The notes under the pieces were generated by a model. The model was not told the origin of the DNA, ran no database searches, and saw nothing but the letters and a program-made list of their open reading frames with translations. Positions 57,123 to 64,000 of a stretch of DNA of 64,000 bases are shown in pieces. Source of the stretch: JAJTHB01 sp033763775. GTDB taxonomy: Bacteria; Pseudomonadota; Alphaproteobacteria; Rickettsiales; SXRF01. The stretch is taken from positions 62,001 through 126,000 of the forward strand of contig JANRJW010000004.1 of the NCBI GenBank assembly GCA_033763775.1, given 5' to 3'. Positions within the stretch are counted from its first letter, which is position 1; each line of letters begins with the position of its first letter. A program made the translations under genes and the position numbers.

Positions 57123-57997
57123 GGCGCCACCTTATCGATCAGCTGGCAAAGCGCAAGTGCCTCGTCCAAGCGGCACAGATTACTGCCACTATCCAGCCAT
57201 GTGCGATGCATGGCCTGATAGGGATCGTCGCGATCCACGCTGAAGTTCTGAGTGCTGCTTCCCAGCTTTAATGTGCCGGCGATGAGATCAAGCGTGATGC
57301 TTGCATCCTCAGTGTTGATCCACCACTTGCGCTTGGGCTCGTGGTCAAGGTAATTCAGCTGCAGCGAGATGACCGGACAATTCGTGCAGCTCAGTGCCAG
57401 CGCGGCTGCATCCTCGCTATCGACCGTGAGGTTTGATGTGCGCGCGGTGATGGCGTGGCACTGTGTGATGGTTCCCAGAAGATATTGCAGCAAATCCAGC
57501 TCGTGGGACAGGTCGCGCACCACCCCGCCGCCCTGCGCTTTGTAAGCGGAGTAGGTTTGCCTCACCTCGCGCCCGGGGCGCCACTGCCCCAGATGTTGCC
57601 CCACATAGGCATGCACCGAAAGCACTCTGCGCTCGCGCAGGTAATGCTTCAGCGCCACCACCGCCGGATGAAAGCGCAGCTGGTAGGCGACATGCACTGT
57701 CATGGGATACGAGGCCGCAAGATCGCCCGCATGATGTGCCAGTGGCTTTTCCACCAGCACCTGCCCGGTAAATCCTGCTTCGGCCAGCTCACGCAGCGCC
57801 GCGCCATGGCGCGAGGTCTGGGTGCAGATGATAACATGTGTGAAGGGGGCGGCGCTCAGCGCCTCGCGGATGCTGCGATGGCGCGGAAAATCCTCGCAGG
57901 GCTGAGAGGTCACCACCTCGACAGCTTTTGCTAACGGTGCAAGCAGCCGCGCATGGCGCTTACCGATGGAACCGTAGCCAACGACGAGAAATATCAC
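57119..57997 (-). CDS. Gfo/Idh/MocA-family oxidoreductase
   Basis: A 292-residue NAD(P)-dependent sugar oxidoreductase. IFLVVGYGSIGKRHARLLAP (nucleotide site), HVIICTQTSRHGAALRELAE, GQVLVEKPLAHHAGDL with the catalytic Lys of EKP, and GVVRDLSHELDLLQYLLG (catalytic Asp/His). In comparable clusters (PtmF in Campylobacter) such a gene serves legionaminic-acid-type modification. Its N-terminal coding end overlaps the flippase gene by 38 bases. Confidence 0.85.
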   Translation of the reverse strand: MIFLVVGYGSIGKRHARLLAPLAKAVEVVTSQPCEDFPRHRSIREALSAAPFTHVIICTQTSRHGAALRELAEAGFTGQVLVEKPLAHHAGDLAASYPMTVHVAYQLRFHPAVVALKHYLRERRVLSVHAYVGQHLGQWRPGREVRQTYSAYKAQGGGVVRDLSHELDLLQYLLGTITQCHAITARTSNLTVDSEDAAALALSCTNCPVISLQLNYLDHEPKRKWWINTEDASITLDLIAGTLKLGSSTQNFSVDRDDPYQAMHRTWLDSGSNLCRLDEALALCQLIDKVAP

Positions 57998-59423
57998 GTG
58001 CCATCTCCCTTACATGCGATAGCTGATACATGCCCACAGCAAGGATAATTAGTCCAGTGAGAATGGAAAGCGCGAGGCCTGCCAGAGGCCCATCATGCAT
58101 CTCGTGGTGCAGCAGCGCCAGCGGCGCAAACAGTACGCCCATCACCAGCGCGGTGGTGAAATATTCCCGCGATGGCTTGCGCCTGAGGCCAACATGCTTG
58201 CCTGCACGCAGTGCCAGCCAGAGCACCGGTGCATTCAATGCCAGCACAAATCCGATCAGAATGCCGGTTTCACCCGCCAGTACACCACCTGCAAGGCAAC
58301 CCGCAGACAACAATAATACCAGCAATACATTGGCTGCCAGCACGGGCTTGGTATGCTCATGAGCATAGAGCATCTGTTGCCACAGCGACATCAGCACAAT
58401 GCCCGGTGTCGCCCAGATGCCGAGGCTGATCATGGCGCCGACTTCTGCAACATCTGCATCGGTCATTGCGCCGTAGCCAAAGCAGATTCTGGCAATATCT
58501 TCACCCGCCAGCGATACGGCGGCGGCCAGTGCCAGCGAGATCACCCAGCCGAGCTTCAGGCTCAGGCTGTAACGATCTGTGTCAGAAGTGGTCGTGTGGG
58601 TGCGCACGCTGACAAACCACGGCAGAATCACCATATAGACGACTGTTTGAATCAGTGTGGCGGGAAATACCAGCAGCTTGAATGCATAGTTAAACAGCGC
58701 AAAAGATTGAAGCGACAGCATCGCCACCATCGCGTAAGGCAGATAAAATGGCAAAATGCCAAGCAGATTAGCCCCCGCAGAATGAAGGTAGCCAGCCAGC
58801 AGCCGCCGATCAATCTGCCAGCTGCGGCTGGGGCTGGGACATGGTTGCGGCAGCGCTCGGCGATAGGCGATGGCGTGGGCAACGAGACGGATCGCCACCG
58901 CGCTTAAGGCGCCCAGCGCCAGCAATTTCAGCTCGGTCGGTGCAAAGAGAAGCACCAGCAGCACCATGCCGTTAAAGATAGCACTTGCGAAAGCTGGCAC
59001 CAGAAAACGCTGGCGATATTGCAGGTAGACCGTGAGGGCGGCCGTGGCACCAATCAGTGGAAAGCAGGCGATCGCCAGCCATAGGGCTGACCGATATGGC
59101 GTATCAGGCAGCAGCGCCATGATGATCAGTGCGATGATGCCAAACGTCGCCACGGTGCACCATAACACTTGCCAGAGCAGCGCCAGAATCTCGGGCTGTT
59201 TGCGCGCCGCAAAAGCCGGAAGCATCACCGCGCCCAGCGCGGTGCCGATCAGTGCGGCGGTGATGATATCGGGTATGATCAGCAGAGCAATCGCGACACT
59301 GGCTTCATCGCTGCTGCCATAGCGTGCAGCGATGACCATTTCGCGTAGTAGCCCCATGACACGGCCAACCAGCATTCCAACGGTAAACAGCGCGCTGGCA
59401 GAAAGCAGTGTTTTGAGTTTCAT
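57960..59423 (-). CDS. MurJ/Wzx-like lipid-linked glycan flippase
   Basis: A 487-residue protein with about 13-14 transmembrane helices. LFTVGMLVGRVMGLLREMVI at the N-terminus and IALLIIPDIITAALIGTALG fit the MurJ/MviN branch of the MOP superfamily. GEDIARICFGYGAMTDADVA in the middle matches the MurJ region before the cytosolic loop. Its place at the edge of the sugar cluster suggests it flips undecaprenyl-linked glycan (Wzx role). A lipid II MurJ may be elsewhere. It overlaps the oxidoreductase gene by 38 bases at its end. Confidence 0.82.
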   Translation of the reverse strand: MKLKTLLSASALFTVGMLVGRVMGLLREMVIAARYGSSDEASVAIALLIIPDIITAALIGTALGAVMLPAFAARKQPEILALLWQVLWCTVATFGIIALIIMALLPDTPYRSALWLAIACFPLIGATAALTVYLQYRQRFLVPAFASAIFNGMVLLVLLFAPTELKLLALGALSAVAIRLVAHAIAYRRALPQPCPSPSRSWQIDRRLLAGYLHSAGANLLGILPFYLPYAMVAMLSLQSFALFNYAFKLLVFPATLIQTVVYMVILPWFVSVRTHTTTSDTDRYSLSLKLGWVISLALAAAVSLAGEDIARICFGYGAMTDADVAEVGAMISLGIWATPGIVLMSLWQQMLYAHEHTKPVLAANVLLVLLLSAGCLAGGVLAGETGILIGFVLALNAPVLWLALRAGKHVGLRRKPSREYFTTALVMGVLFAPLALLHHEMHDGPLAGLALSILTGLIILAVGMYQLSHVREMARDISRRWLRFHR

Positions 59424-59456
59424 GACGGCGGGCGCGCAGGGGAGAACATGGCCGGA

Positions 59457-60260
59457 CTACCTGCGCCAGTCTTTGACATGGTAGCGTGCAAGAATTGCCT
59501 CGAGATCGCCGTTTTCACGCAGTCTGGCCAGACCACGATCAAGCAGCTCAGCATAGTGAGATGATTTAGGATCTGCTGGTGAGAAGGCCAGATAAACACC
59601 GTTTTTATCAGAAATGGGCAGACGTCCCGCCAGTATGATGCGTTTTTCAAGATCATGCTGCGAAAGGTAGTAACTCATCACCAGCGCATCTTCCATCACC
59701 ACATCAATATCGCCGGAAAGAAGTAGCTCGATATTGTCTTGCAGAACATGATTACCGCTTGCCATGTGGATGCGCGCGGGATCATCGCGGTGGTGCTCGA
59801 TGTAGGTATCAATCACCTGGCCATATGAATAAGCAGCCGCCACCCCAAGACGCACAGAATTAAGCGAATCACGCCCGAGATAGCGCCAGCGGCTGGTGGA
59901 AAGCACAAAAAACTGAATCTGCGGCCAGCCCTGCTCAAGATTCGGAAACACGAAATCTGGCGCATCTTCAGGTGCAGCGCCCACCACAGCGCTAAACTCG
60001 CCGCGGCGGGTTTTTTCCAGCGCCTCCTGCCATGGCATGGTATCGTAGGTAACCCGTATGCCTTCTTTTTCAAACACCGCGCGGGCAATATCCACGATGA
60101 AGCCCTGATGTTCGCTGCTGGGCGCGCAGTTATAAGGGCACCACTCATCTGCCACGAGAGCGATGGTAGGCGTGTTATCCGCCGCCGATGTCTCGCTCAG
60201 GCTGGCCAGAGCCGGGCTATGGGCGAGCAGCATCAGGATAATCAAAAAAGAACGAAGCAC
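59457..60260 (-). CDS. Periplasmic solute-binding protein, family 3 type
   Basis: A 267-residue protein with a signal peptide (cleavage after ALA near residue 19). TIALVADEWCPYNCAPSSEH, QGFIVDIARAVFEKEGIRVT, MPWQEALEKTRRGEFSAVVG and LLSGDIDVVMEDALVMSYYL show the amino-acid-type SBP_bac_3 fold. LARLRENGDLEAILARYHV is a typical end. The Cys pair in CPYNC is unusual. No permease or ATPase is next to it, so it may be a stand-alone sensor or receptor. Confidence 0.85.
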   Translation of the reverse strand: MLRSFLIILMLLAHSPALASLSETSAADNTPTIALVADEWCPYNCAPSSEHQGFIVDIARAVFEKEGIRVTYDTMPWQEALEKTRRGEFSAVVGAAPEDAPDFVFPNLEQGWPQIQFFVLSTSRWRYLGRDSLNSVRLGVAAAYSYGQVIDTYIEHHRDDPARIHMASGNHVLQDNIELLLSGDIDVVMEDALVMSYYLSQHDLEKRIILAGRLPISDKNGVYLAFSPADPKSSHYAELLDRGLARLRENGDLEAILARYHVKDWRR

Positions 60261-60344
60261 GGCTCCACAGCTCCCTTGGTTTCAGGCTGGATTTTTCGCA
60301 CTGAACGGGCAGCGGTGTCAATGAAATTTGTGCAGTGCGGCGAA

Positions 60345-60525
60345 TGGCGCAAGGAGGGGGATAGATTCGTATTGTTTTAACAACGCTCAGCCTATGGGCG
60401 CCTGCGGCGTCCAAGCTTTGTCTCGGCTATCGCCTCGCAAAGTCTTGTCGAACCTCATATCGGTTCTCATCACCAGCATCATTGAGTGAAGCAGGCGCAG
60501 CCGCACCTGCTTCACTCAATGGCGG
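60345..60525. repeat. ~180 bp repeat, copy 1 (distal)
   Basis: From TGGCGCAAGGAGGGGGATAG to TCAATGGCGG this segment is largely identical to 62766-62949: TTGTTTTAACAACGCTCA, GGCGCCTGCGGCGTCCAAGC, CGCAAAGTCTTGTCGAACCT, CATATCGGTTCTCATC. It ends with a perfect 15 bp stem ATTGAGTGAAGCAGG / CCTGCTTCACTCAAT (60481-60520). Its flanks resemble the 3' end of tRNA-Ser in degraded form. The 332-base gap 60261-60592 contains this repeat and nothing else I can recognise. Confidence 0.85.
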
Positions 60526-60592
60526 TGCGTAGTGCGCCAGCCTCTTAAAATTTCTCTCGCAGAAGCCTGAAGTAGCCAGAAGAACTTGGATT

Positions 60593-60964
60593 TTACTGAC
60601 CAGTTTTGTCTACTCCAAATCTCAGGTTATTATTGTCTGGATCACGAATGTATAACTCGTACATTTTCCAAGGCTGAAGCGTAGGCTTCATCTCAATGCA
60701 TGATGATGCCGACGTAACCAGCCGTTTGTGAAGCACGTCGATATCATCCATGTAAAAATATATGGCTGAACCAAAAGCGCAATCGCCCGCAAAAGAACTG
60801 ATATGAATTTCCTGATTAAAAAGGGATATGGAGGCGTAAGAGGGGTTTGGGCTTTGTTGATCCTGCTGCCACTGCCAGTTCAACTTAGCTCCAAGAATTT
60901 CTTGATAAAACAGCAAGGAACGAAACATATCAAAAGATTTCAGCAAAGGAACAAGTTTTTGCAC
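60593..60964 (-). CDS. VOC (glyoxalase/bleomycin resistance) family protein A
   Basis: A 123-residue single-domain VOC protein. LVPLLKSFDMFRSLLFYQEI, NWQWQQDQQSPNPSYASISL, EIHISSFAGDCAFGSAIYFY, MKPTLQPWKMYELYIRDPDN and NNLRFGVDK follow the beta-alpha-beta-beta-beta repeat. It is close to bleomycin-resistance-like members that bind but do not degrade a ligand. The substrate is unknown. Three bases separate it from the second VOC gene, so the two probably form an operon. The DNA is more A/T-rich than the flanks. Confidence 0.8.
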   Translation of the reverse strand: MQKLVPLLKSFDMFRSLLFYQEILGAKLNWQWQQDQQSPNPSYASISLFNQEIHISSFAGDCAFGSAIYFYMDDIDVLHKRLVTSASSCIEMKPTLQPWKMYELYIRDPDNNNLRFGVDKTGQ

Positions 60965-60967
60965 AGA

Positions 60968-61327
60968 TCATTCCTCTCTTAATAAAATGGTGTTGCCACA
61001 TGGGTCGCATATCCATTTTGCCTTCATATCAGAAGGCAGCGGCTCGATTTCATTGCGAATATAGCCATCGGATTTTGATATTTTTTGAAGTGATTCGGCC
61101 AGATGAGTTGTATGTGCCTCAAGCCAAATATCAGCCTTGCCCAAAGTATCTACACAGTCAAACCAGAGAATGTTATCGCCGTATACGGCAGAGTAGCTCT
61201 CTGTAGCCTGCCCATCTTCTTTCGTGAGCGTTAAACCAAGCACATCTCTGTAAAAAGCCAGTGTATTTTCATAGTGTGACTTCGGGATTTTTAATGCGAT
61301 GTTTTTACCGCCCGATATTTTATACAT
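60968..61327 (-). CDS. VOC (glyoxalase/bleomycin resistance) family protein B
   Basis: A 119-residue VOC protein: IALKIPKSHYENTLAFYRDV, GLTLTKEDGQATESYSAVYG, NILWFDCVDTLGKADIWLEA, and WICDPCGNTILLREE at the end, the usual D-P-x-G-N segment. It may form a heterodimer or gene pair with the downstream VOC protein. ATG at 61327 is preceded by GAGGTAAGGT-type bases. Likely acquired with the neighbouring DUF3800 gene between the two tRNA-linked repeats. Confidence 0.8.
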   Translation of the reverse strand: MYKISGGKNIALKIPKSHYENTLAFYRDVLGLTLTKEDGQATESYSAVYGDNILWFDCVDTLGKADIWLEAHTTHLAESLQKISKSDGYIRNEIEPLPSDMKAKWICDPCGNTILLREE

Positions 61328-61358
61328 AACCTTACCTCAAAACTTTTCTCTGGAGATA

Positions 61359-61390
61359 GCTGTGCACTTATTCCTTCACGAGTGCACAGC
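61359..61390. other. Intergenic hairpin in a gene-free stretch (61328-61694)
   Basis: GCTGTGCACT-tattccttcacg-AGTGCACAGC is a perfect 10 bp stem. The rest of the 367-base gap between the VOC and DUF3800 genes is A/T-rich with no open frame of note, repeat or RNA signal that I can identify. It may be decayed sequence. Confidence 0.5.
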
Positions 61391-61694
61391 CTCGGTAGAG
61401 AGAACGCCATGCAAGAGAATGAAGCTATGCACAAAATCGCCAGAATTTCTTTGTAAGCTACTCATATTCCAGCAGGATTACAAGGAATGATTAACCTGCT
61501 GATTACGCTTCACAACACCTAGAAAATTTCAGGTTTCTTCCAAGGTCTGCGTACTGGAGAAGGCTTCTTCTGGCATTTGAAGGCTGGCGGTTCATGGACT
61601 CAGAAATCACTGAAAAATCTTTATAGCGCGATTGGCTAAGTGGTTGCCATGACTGGAGAATGATTTATGCTCGCGTTTCCTATGGCTAGGATTT

Positions 61695-62510
61695 TCAATA
61701 AGTACGCTGATCCGAGATCATTTGATTGGTGTTAATCCCAGAGTCATTTAGGAAGGATTTTAGAGACTCGTACTTTTTTCTATATGAATCCGCCTTAATA
61801 ACCTTTGGACTAAATTGAAAGCTAATTTCAGAAACAGAATTATCACTCCCTTCTCTGTAAAAAAGCGGCTCTAACATTTCTAGTAACAGTTTCGATGTTG
61901 TTAGATGCCTTTCTTCGCCTCTCGTATGAGCATTAATTGCGAAACGCAATGAACCAAGGATTATATCAACGACACTAGGAAAATGTGACTGGCCGATAGC
62001 TGAATAATGAAAGCCCACAATATTATCTAATCTAATTGTTTTGCTATATGGCATACCTTTTAAGCCAATTGAAAACTTTTCATGCAGATGGGCATCTATC
62101 TTATTACCTTTATCATTAAATCGATCTACCAGCACTAAGCCAGAGTCTTTAAGTCGGTTAAGCAAGCAGTGAAAGTGATAACAAACTGCATTGATGCCAT
62201 TACGTCTAGCCTCATCAGGCGAGGTAGCTACATCATGTAAAATGACGTATACGATAAGTTTTATGTCATGCTTAACTGCAGACTTAATGACTCTTTCTTT
62301 GAGAGAGAGAAACTCCTGATGATCTAAATCTTTTGGTCCGGGATTGAATTTTAATAAGTAATCGTTTGGAACACTCGCATCTTTGCGGATTTGTTCGATT
62401 TCATCTGAAAAGCATTTGGCAATATCAGCATCTATCGAGATGCCTCCGTATATTAGAAAGTCACCTCTCTTTTCTTCCAAATTACTTTCATCACAATAAA
62501 ATAGATGCAT
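61695..62510 (-). CDS. DUF3800 family protein
   Basis: A 271-residue protein from the ATG at 62510, with AAAGG about 8 bases upstream. MHLFYCDESNLEEKRGDFLI carries the D-E-S of the DUF3800 family, and LVLVDRFNDKGNKIDAHLHE and FHYSAIGQSHFPSVVDIILG with the downstream Asp complete an RNase H-like active site. Such proteins occur in phage, plasmid and defence-type islands; no function is proven. Codon use is A/T-rich, unlike the housekeeping genes nearby. An inverted repeat with three TACGGG copies lies directly upstream. Confidence 0.82.
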   Translation of the reverse strand: MHLFYCDESNLEEKRGDFLIYGGISIDADIAKCFSDEIEQIRKDASVPNDYLLKFNPGPKDLDHQEFLSLKERVIKSAVKHDIKLIVYVILHDVATSPDEARRNGINAVCYHFHCLLNRLKDSGLVLVDRFNDKGNKIDAHLHEKFSIGLKGMPYSKTIRLDNIVGFHYSAIGQSHFPSVVDIILGSLRFAINAHTRGEERHLTTSKLLLEMLEPLFYREGSDNSVSEISFQFSPKVIKADSYRKKYESLKSFLNDSGINTNQMISDQRTY

Positions 62511-62554
62511 TGAGTTGCCTTTGATGGGATTTATATAGCCGTACCATATAATCA

Positions 62555-62689
62555 AAAGTACGGGTTTCAAACCAAGCATTTCCCGTACTTTAGATGATTT
62601 AACCCAAGCAGATTTTATAGGAAAAACTGTCTATAGAGAGGAAAAGACACGGAAAATCGAACCTTTTTCAAACTCTGTAGTACGGGTTT
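62555..62689. promoter_or_regulatory. Inverted and direct copies of a GTACGGG motif upstream of the DUF3800 gene
   Basis: AAAGTACGGG (62555-62564) and CCCGTACTTT (62582-62591) are a 10 bp inverted pair. GTAGTACGGGTTTTCC (62678 on) is a third copy. The surrounding 62511-62765 stretch is A/T-rich and without genes; an operator for the DUF3800 gene is plausible. Confidence 0.5.
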
Positions 62690-62765
62690 TCCAGCTCTAA
62701 ACCGTTTGCAAATCAAGATTATTTTTGTTGCATCACCATCCATAGATGGAGTTTTCTGTTGCATA

Positions 62766-62949
62766 TGGCGGAAGGGAGAGGATTGATTCGCGTTGTTTTA
62801 ACAACGCTCACCCTACGGGCGCCTGCGGCGTCCAAGCTTTGTCTCGGCTGCGCCTCGCAAAGTCTTGTCGAACCTCATATCGGTTCTCATCCTCAACCAT
62901 CATCATTGAGTGAAGCAGGCGCAGCCGCACCTGCTTCACTCAATGGCGG
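62766..62949. repeat. ~180 bp repeat, copy 2 (tRNA-proximal), with 19 bp flanking direct repeats
   Basis: TGGCGGAAGGGAGAGGATT at 62766-62784 is identical to the tRNA-Ser 3' end at 62944-62962. The DNA between them carries the same sequence as copy 1 at 60345-60525, including the 15 bp stem (62905-62944). The pattern looks like insertion of a small element at the tRNA 3' end with a duplicated target. An open frame running through here into the tRNA is an artefact. Confidence 0.85.
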
Positions 62950-63033
62950 AAGGGAGAGGATTCGAACCTCCGGTACGGTTGCCCGCACAACGGTTTTCGA
63001 GACCGCCGCATTCGACCACTCTGCCACCCTTCC
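62944..63033 (-). tRNA. tRNA-Ser (anticodon CGA)
   Basis: A 90-nt class II tRNA: acceptor stem GGAAGGG/CCCTTCC, D-arm with TGGCAGAGTGGTCGAATG, anticodon stem GCGGT-CTCGAAA-ACCGT with loop C-U-CGA-A-A, long variable arm (TGTGCGGGCAACCGTACC), T-arm GGAGG-TTCGAAT-CCTCT with GTTCGAATC, and encoded CCA. It reads UCG codons. Its 3' 19 bases are duplicated at 62766. Confidence 0.95.
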
Positions 63034-63215
63034 GCTAGATTTTCTTGATGCTTAGGCGCTTTGGAAAATCTTGCGCCCGCCGTAGCAATCACCGAAAGTG
63101 ACAAGCAAAGAAAGGACTAATCACGCCGGGGAAGAACCACTTAGCGATTCAAACAAAGCACGTCAACCCTAAATTGAAGGGCCCGCGCGGCCTGAAATAA
63201 GCCTGAATAAAGCAG

Positions 63216-63244
63216 TTGACAGCAGAAAGTCACCCCCATATAGT
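63216..63244 (+). promoter_or_regulatory. Sigma-70-type promoter for rplU-rpmA
   Basis: TTGACA, exactly 17 bases, TATAGT, 59 bases before the rplU ATG. It is a near-consensus strong promoter as expected for ribosomal proteins. The rest of the gap 63034-63215 shows no other feature. Confidence 0.8.
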
Positions 63245-63303
63245 GCGCTCCCCTTGCTTGGCAAGGTTTATCATAAAAAAGATTCAAATTCAGGTGGCTA
63301 GTC

Positions 63304-63603
63304 ATGTTCGCAGTCATCCGCACCGGCGGAAAACAATATAAGGTAGCAAAGGACGACGTTCTTGCTGTGGAAAAAATGGCCGGTGAGCCCGGCGCCAAAG
63401 TTGAATTTGGTGAAGTGCTCGTAGCTGGCGAGAAAGTTGGCGCACCGCTACTTTCCGGCGCGAAAGTGCTCGGCGAGATCGTGAAGCAGTTCCGCGATGA
63501 GAAGGTGGTGATCTTCAAAAAGCGCCGCCGTCACAACTATCGCCGCAAAAAAGGTCATCGTCAGTATCTGACGCAAGTGAAAATTCTGGATATTAAGGCC
63601 TAG
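63304..63603 (+). CDS. rplU: 50S ribosomal protein L21
   Basis: A 99-residue L21: MFAVIRTGGKQYKVAKDDVL is the conserved start, VEKMAGEPGAKVEFGEVL and VIFKKRRRHNYRRKKGHRQY with the KRR-K-Y-RR-GHRQ signature end it. The length is typical. It binds 23S rRNA near the exit tunnel. First gene of the standard rplU-rpmA pair. Confidence 0.97.
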   Translation: MFAVIRTGGKQYKVAKDDVLAVEKMAGEPGAKVEFGEVLVAGEKVGAPLLSGAKVLGEIVKQFRDEKVVIFKKRRRHNYRRKKGHRQYLTQVKILDIKA

Positions 63604-63669
63604 GCCATAACTGCTCGTCGAACCATGGGTTGGCGGGCGGCGTGGTGAGGCGAGTTTAGGAGATTATTT

Positions 63670-63918
63670 ATGGCACATAAGAAAGCAGGTGGTTCGTCGC
63701 GTAACGGCCGTGATACAGCGGGTCGTCGCCTTGGCGTGAAAAAATTCGGCGGTCAGGATGTGATCCCTGGCAACATCATCATTCGCCAGCGTGGCACTAA
63801 AGTTCACCCAGGCACCGGCGTGGATATGGGTCTTGACCACACCATCTTTGCGGTGCAGGCGGGCAAAGTTCAGTTCCGCGAAAAAGCCGGCAAAATGATG
63901 GTGTCGGTGGTGGCATAA
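63670..63918 (+). CDS. rpmA: 50S ribosomal protein L27
   Basis: An 82-residue L27. MAHKKAGGSSRNGRDTAGRR and VIPGNIIIRQRGTKVHPGTG, then VDMGLDHTIFAVQAGKVQF, give a complete family match. Its N-terminal tail (AHKKAGGS) reaches the peptidyl-transferase centre. GAGGCGAGTTTAGGAGATT upstream has a strong AGGAG ribosome site. A terminator follows. Confidence 0.97.
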   Translation: MAHKKAGGSSRNGRDTAGRRLGVKKFGGQDVIPGNIIIRQRGTKVHPGTGVDMGLDHTIFAVQAGKVQFREKAGKMMVSVVA

Positions 63919-63938
63919 TCCATCGCGTATAGCTCACT

Positions 63939-63967
63939 AAAAGGCGGCTCTAGTGCCGCCTTTTTTT
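63939..63967 (+). terminator. Rho-independent terminator after rpmA
   Basis: AAGGCGGC-tctagt-GCCGCCTT (63941-63962) is followed by a run of T. It ends the rplU-rpmA transcript. Confidence 0.92.
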
Positions 63968-64000
63968 ATCGCTGCCAGGTCATGGGTGCCAGCGATGGAA

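Noticed and set aside
62759..63055. A 98-codon frame across tRNA-Ser
   Set aside because: It runs antisense to the tRNA-Ser gene and through the repeat; the sequence ending in TVARTTVFETAAFDHSAT is a familiar tRNA-Ser artefact.

Overview
The window reads as chromosomal DNA of an alphaproteobacterium. The evidence is a Usg-family protein, an aa3-type cytochrome oxidase operon with CtaB, CtaG and a CoxF-like peptide, a fused malic enzyme/phosphotransacetylase, an lgt-midA-pgeF operon, many ATGA and TGATG gene overlaps, and flagella (flgE tail). I cannot name the genus. Coding density is high and most genes are housekeeping.

Layout. 1-1052: end of flgE, a small orphan and usg. 1220-3271: an O-antigen-ligase-like membrane protein. 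3331-7464: three tightly packed genes of arginine/succinylarginine type (aldehyde dehydrogenase, AstE-like hydrolase, AstB). 7629-10248: a secreted orphan, an SDR, a LOG-family protein and an O-methyltransferase. 10300-15790: recJ, sulfate ABC transporter cysT-cysW-cysA, pgsA. 15791-22616: an orphan, ilvE, lgt-midA-pgeF, two more orphans, tldD. 22734-30961: the cta (cytochrome c oxidase) operon, split between ctaD and ctaB by two genes of unknown function. 30972-31721: two parS-like sites and a toxin-antitoxin pair. 31765-42980: maeB, an orphan, mutS-coaBC-dut-cysK, a QueT/YhhQ-type transporter, a ThiF/MoeB-like enzyme, an SH3 protein, phoU. 43017-59423: a 16 kb surface-sugar cluster for a legionaminic-acid-type nonulosonate. 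It has LegG, LegC, LegB, a formyltransferase, a PtmE-like nucleotidyltransferase, NeuB/LegI, an aldolase, a phosphoglycosyl transferase, an N-acetyl-sugar amidotransferase with dedicated HisF/HisH partners, a glycosyltransferase-like protein, a methyltransferase, an SDR, a CMP-sugar synthetase, an oxidoreductase and a MurJ/Wzx-like flippase. 59457-63033: a periplasmic binding protein, then a more AT-rich segment (two VOC proteins and a DUF3800 protein) bounded by two copies of a ~180 bp repeat, the second abutting tRNA-Ser(CGA). 63304-63918: rplU-rpmA.

Beyond the genes, the window is rich in repeats of several distinct kinds. (1) Degenerate short tandem repeats (unit 7, 8 or 9 bp, a different sequence at each locus) are arranged as two inverted arms, at five places next to start codons. 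Two single-arm heptamer runs lie inside recJ and pgeF. (2) Palindromes of the CCTCACCCCAACCCTCTCCC type occur mostly as inverted pairs, inserted in frame in mutS, coaBC and midA and around the cysT/cysW junction. (3) GTCATCCCG...CGGGATGAC hairpins lie between genes. (4) The tRNA-Ser-associated repeat. Four orphan genes have PhoB-box-like 11 bp-periodic TGTCAT repeats upstream. The gene before ctaB carries a diverged copy of the ctaB 5' end fused to an unrelated secreted protein.

All functional statements are from reading the sequence; no database search was run.
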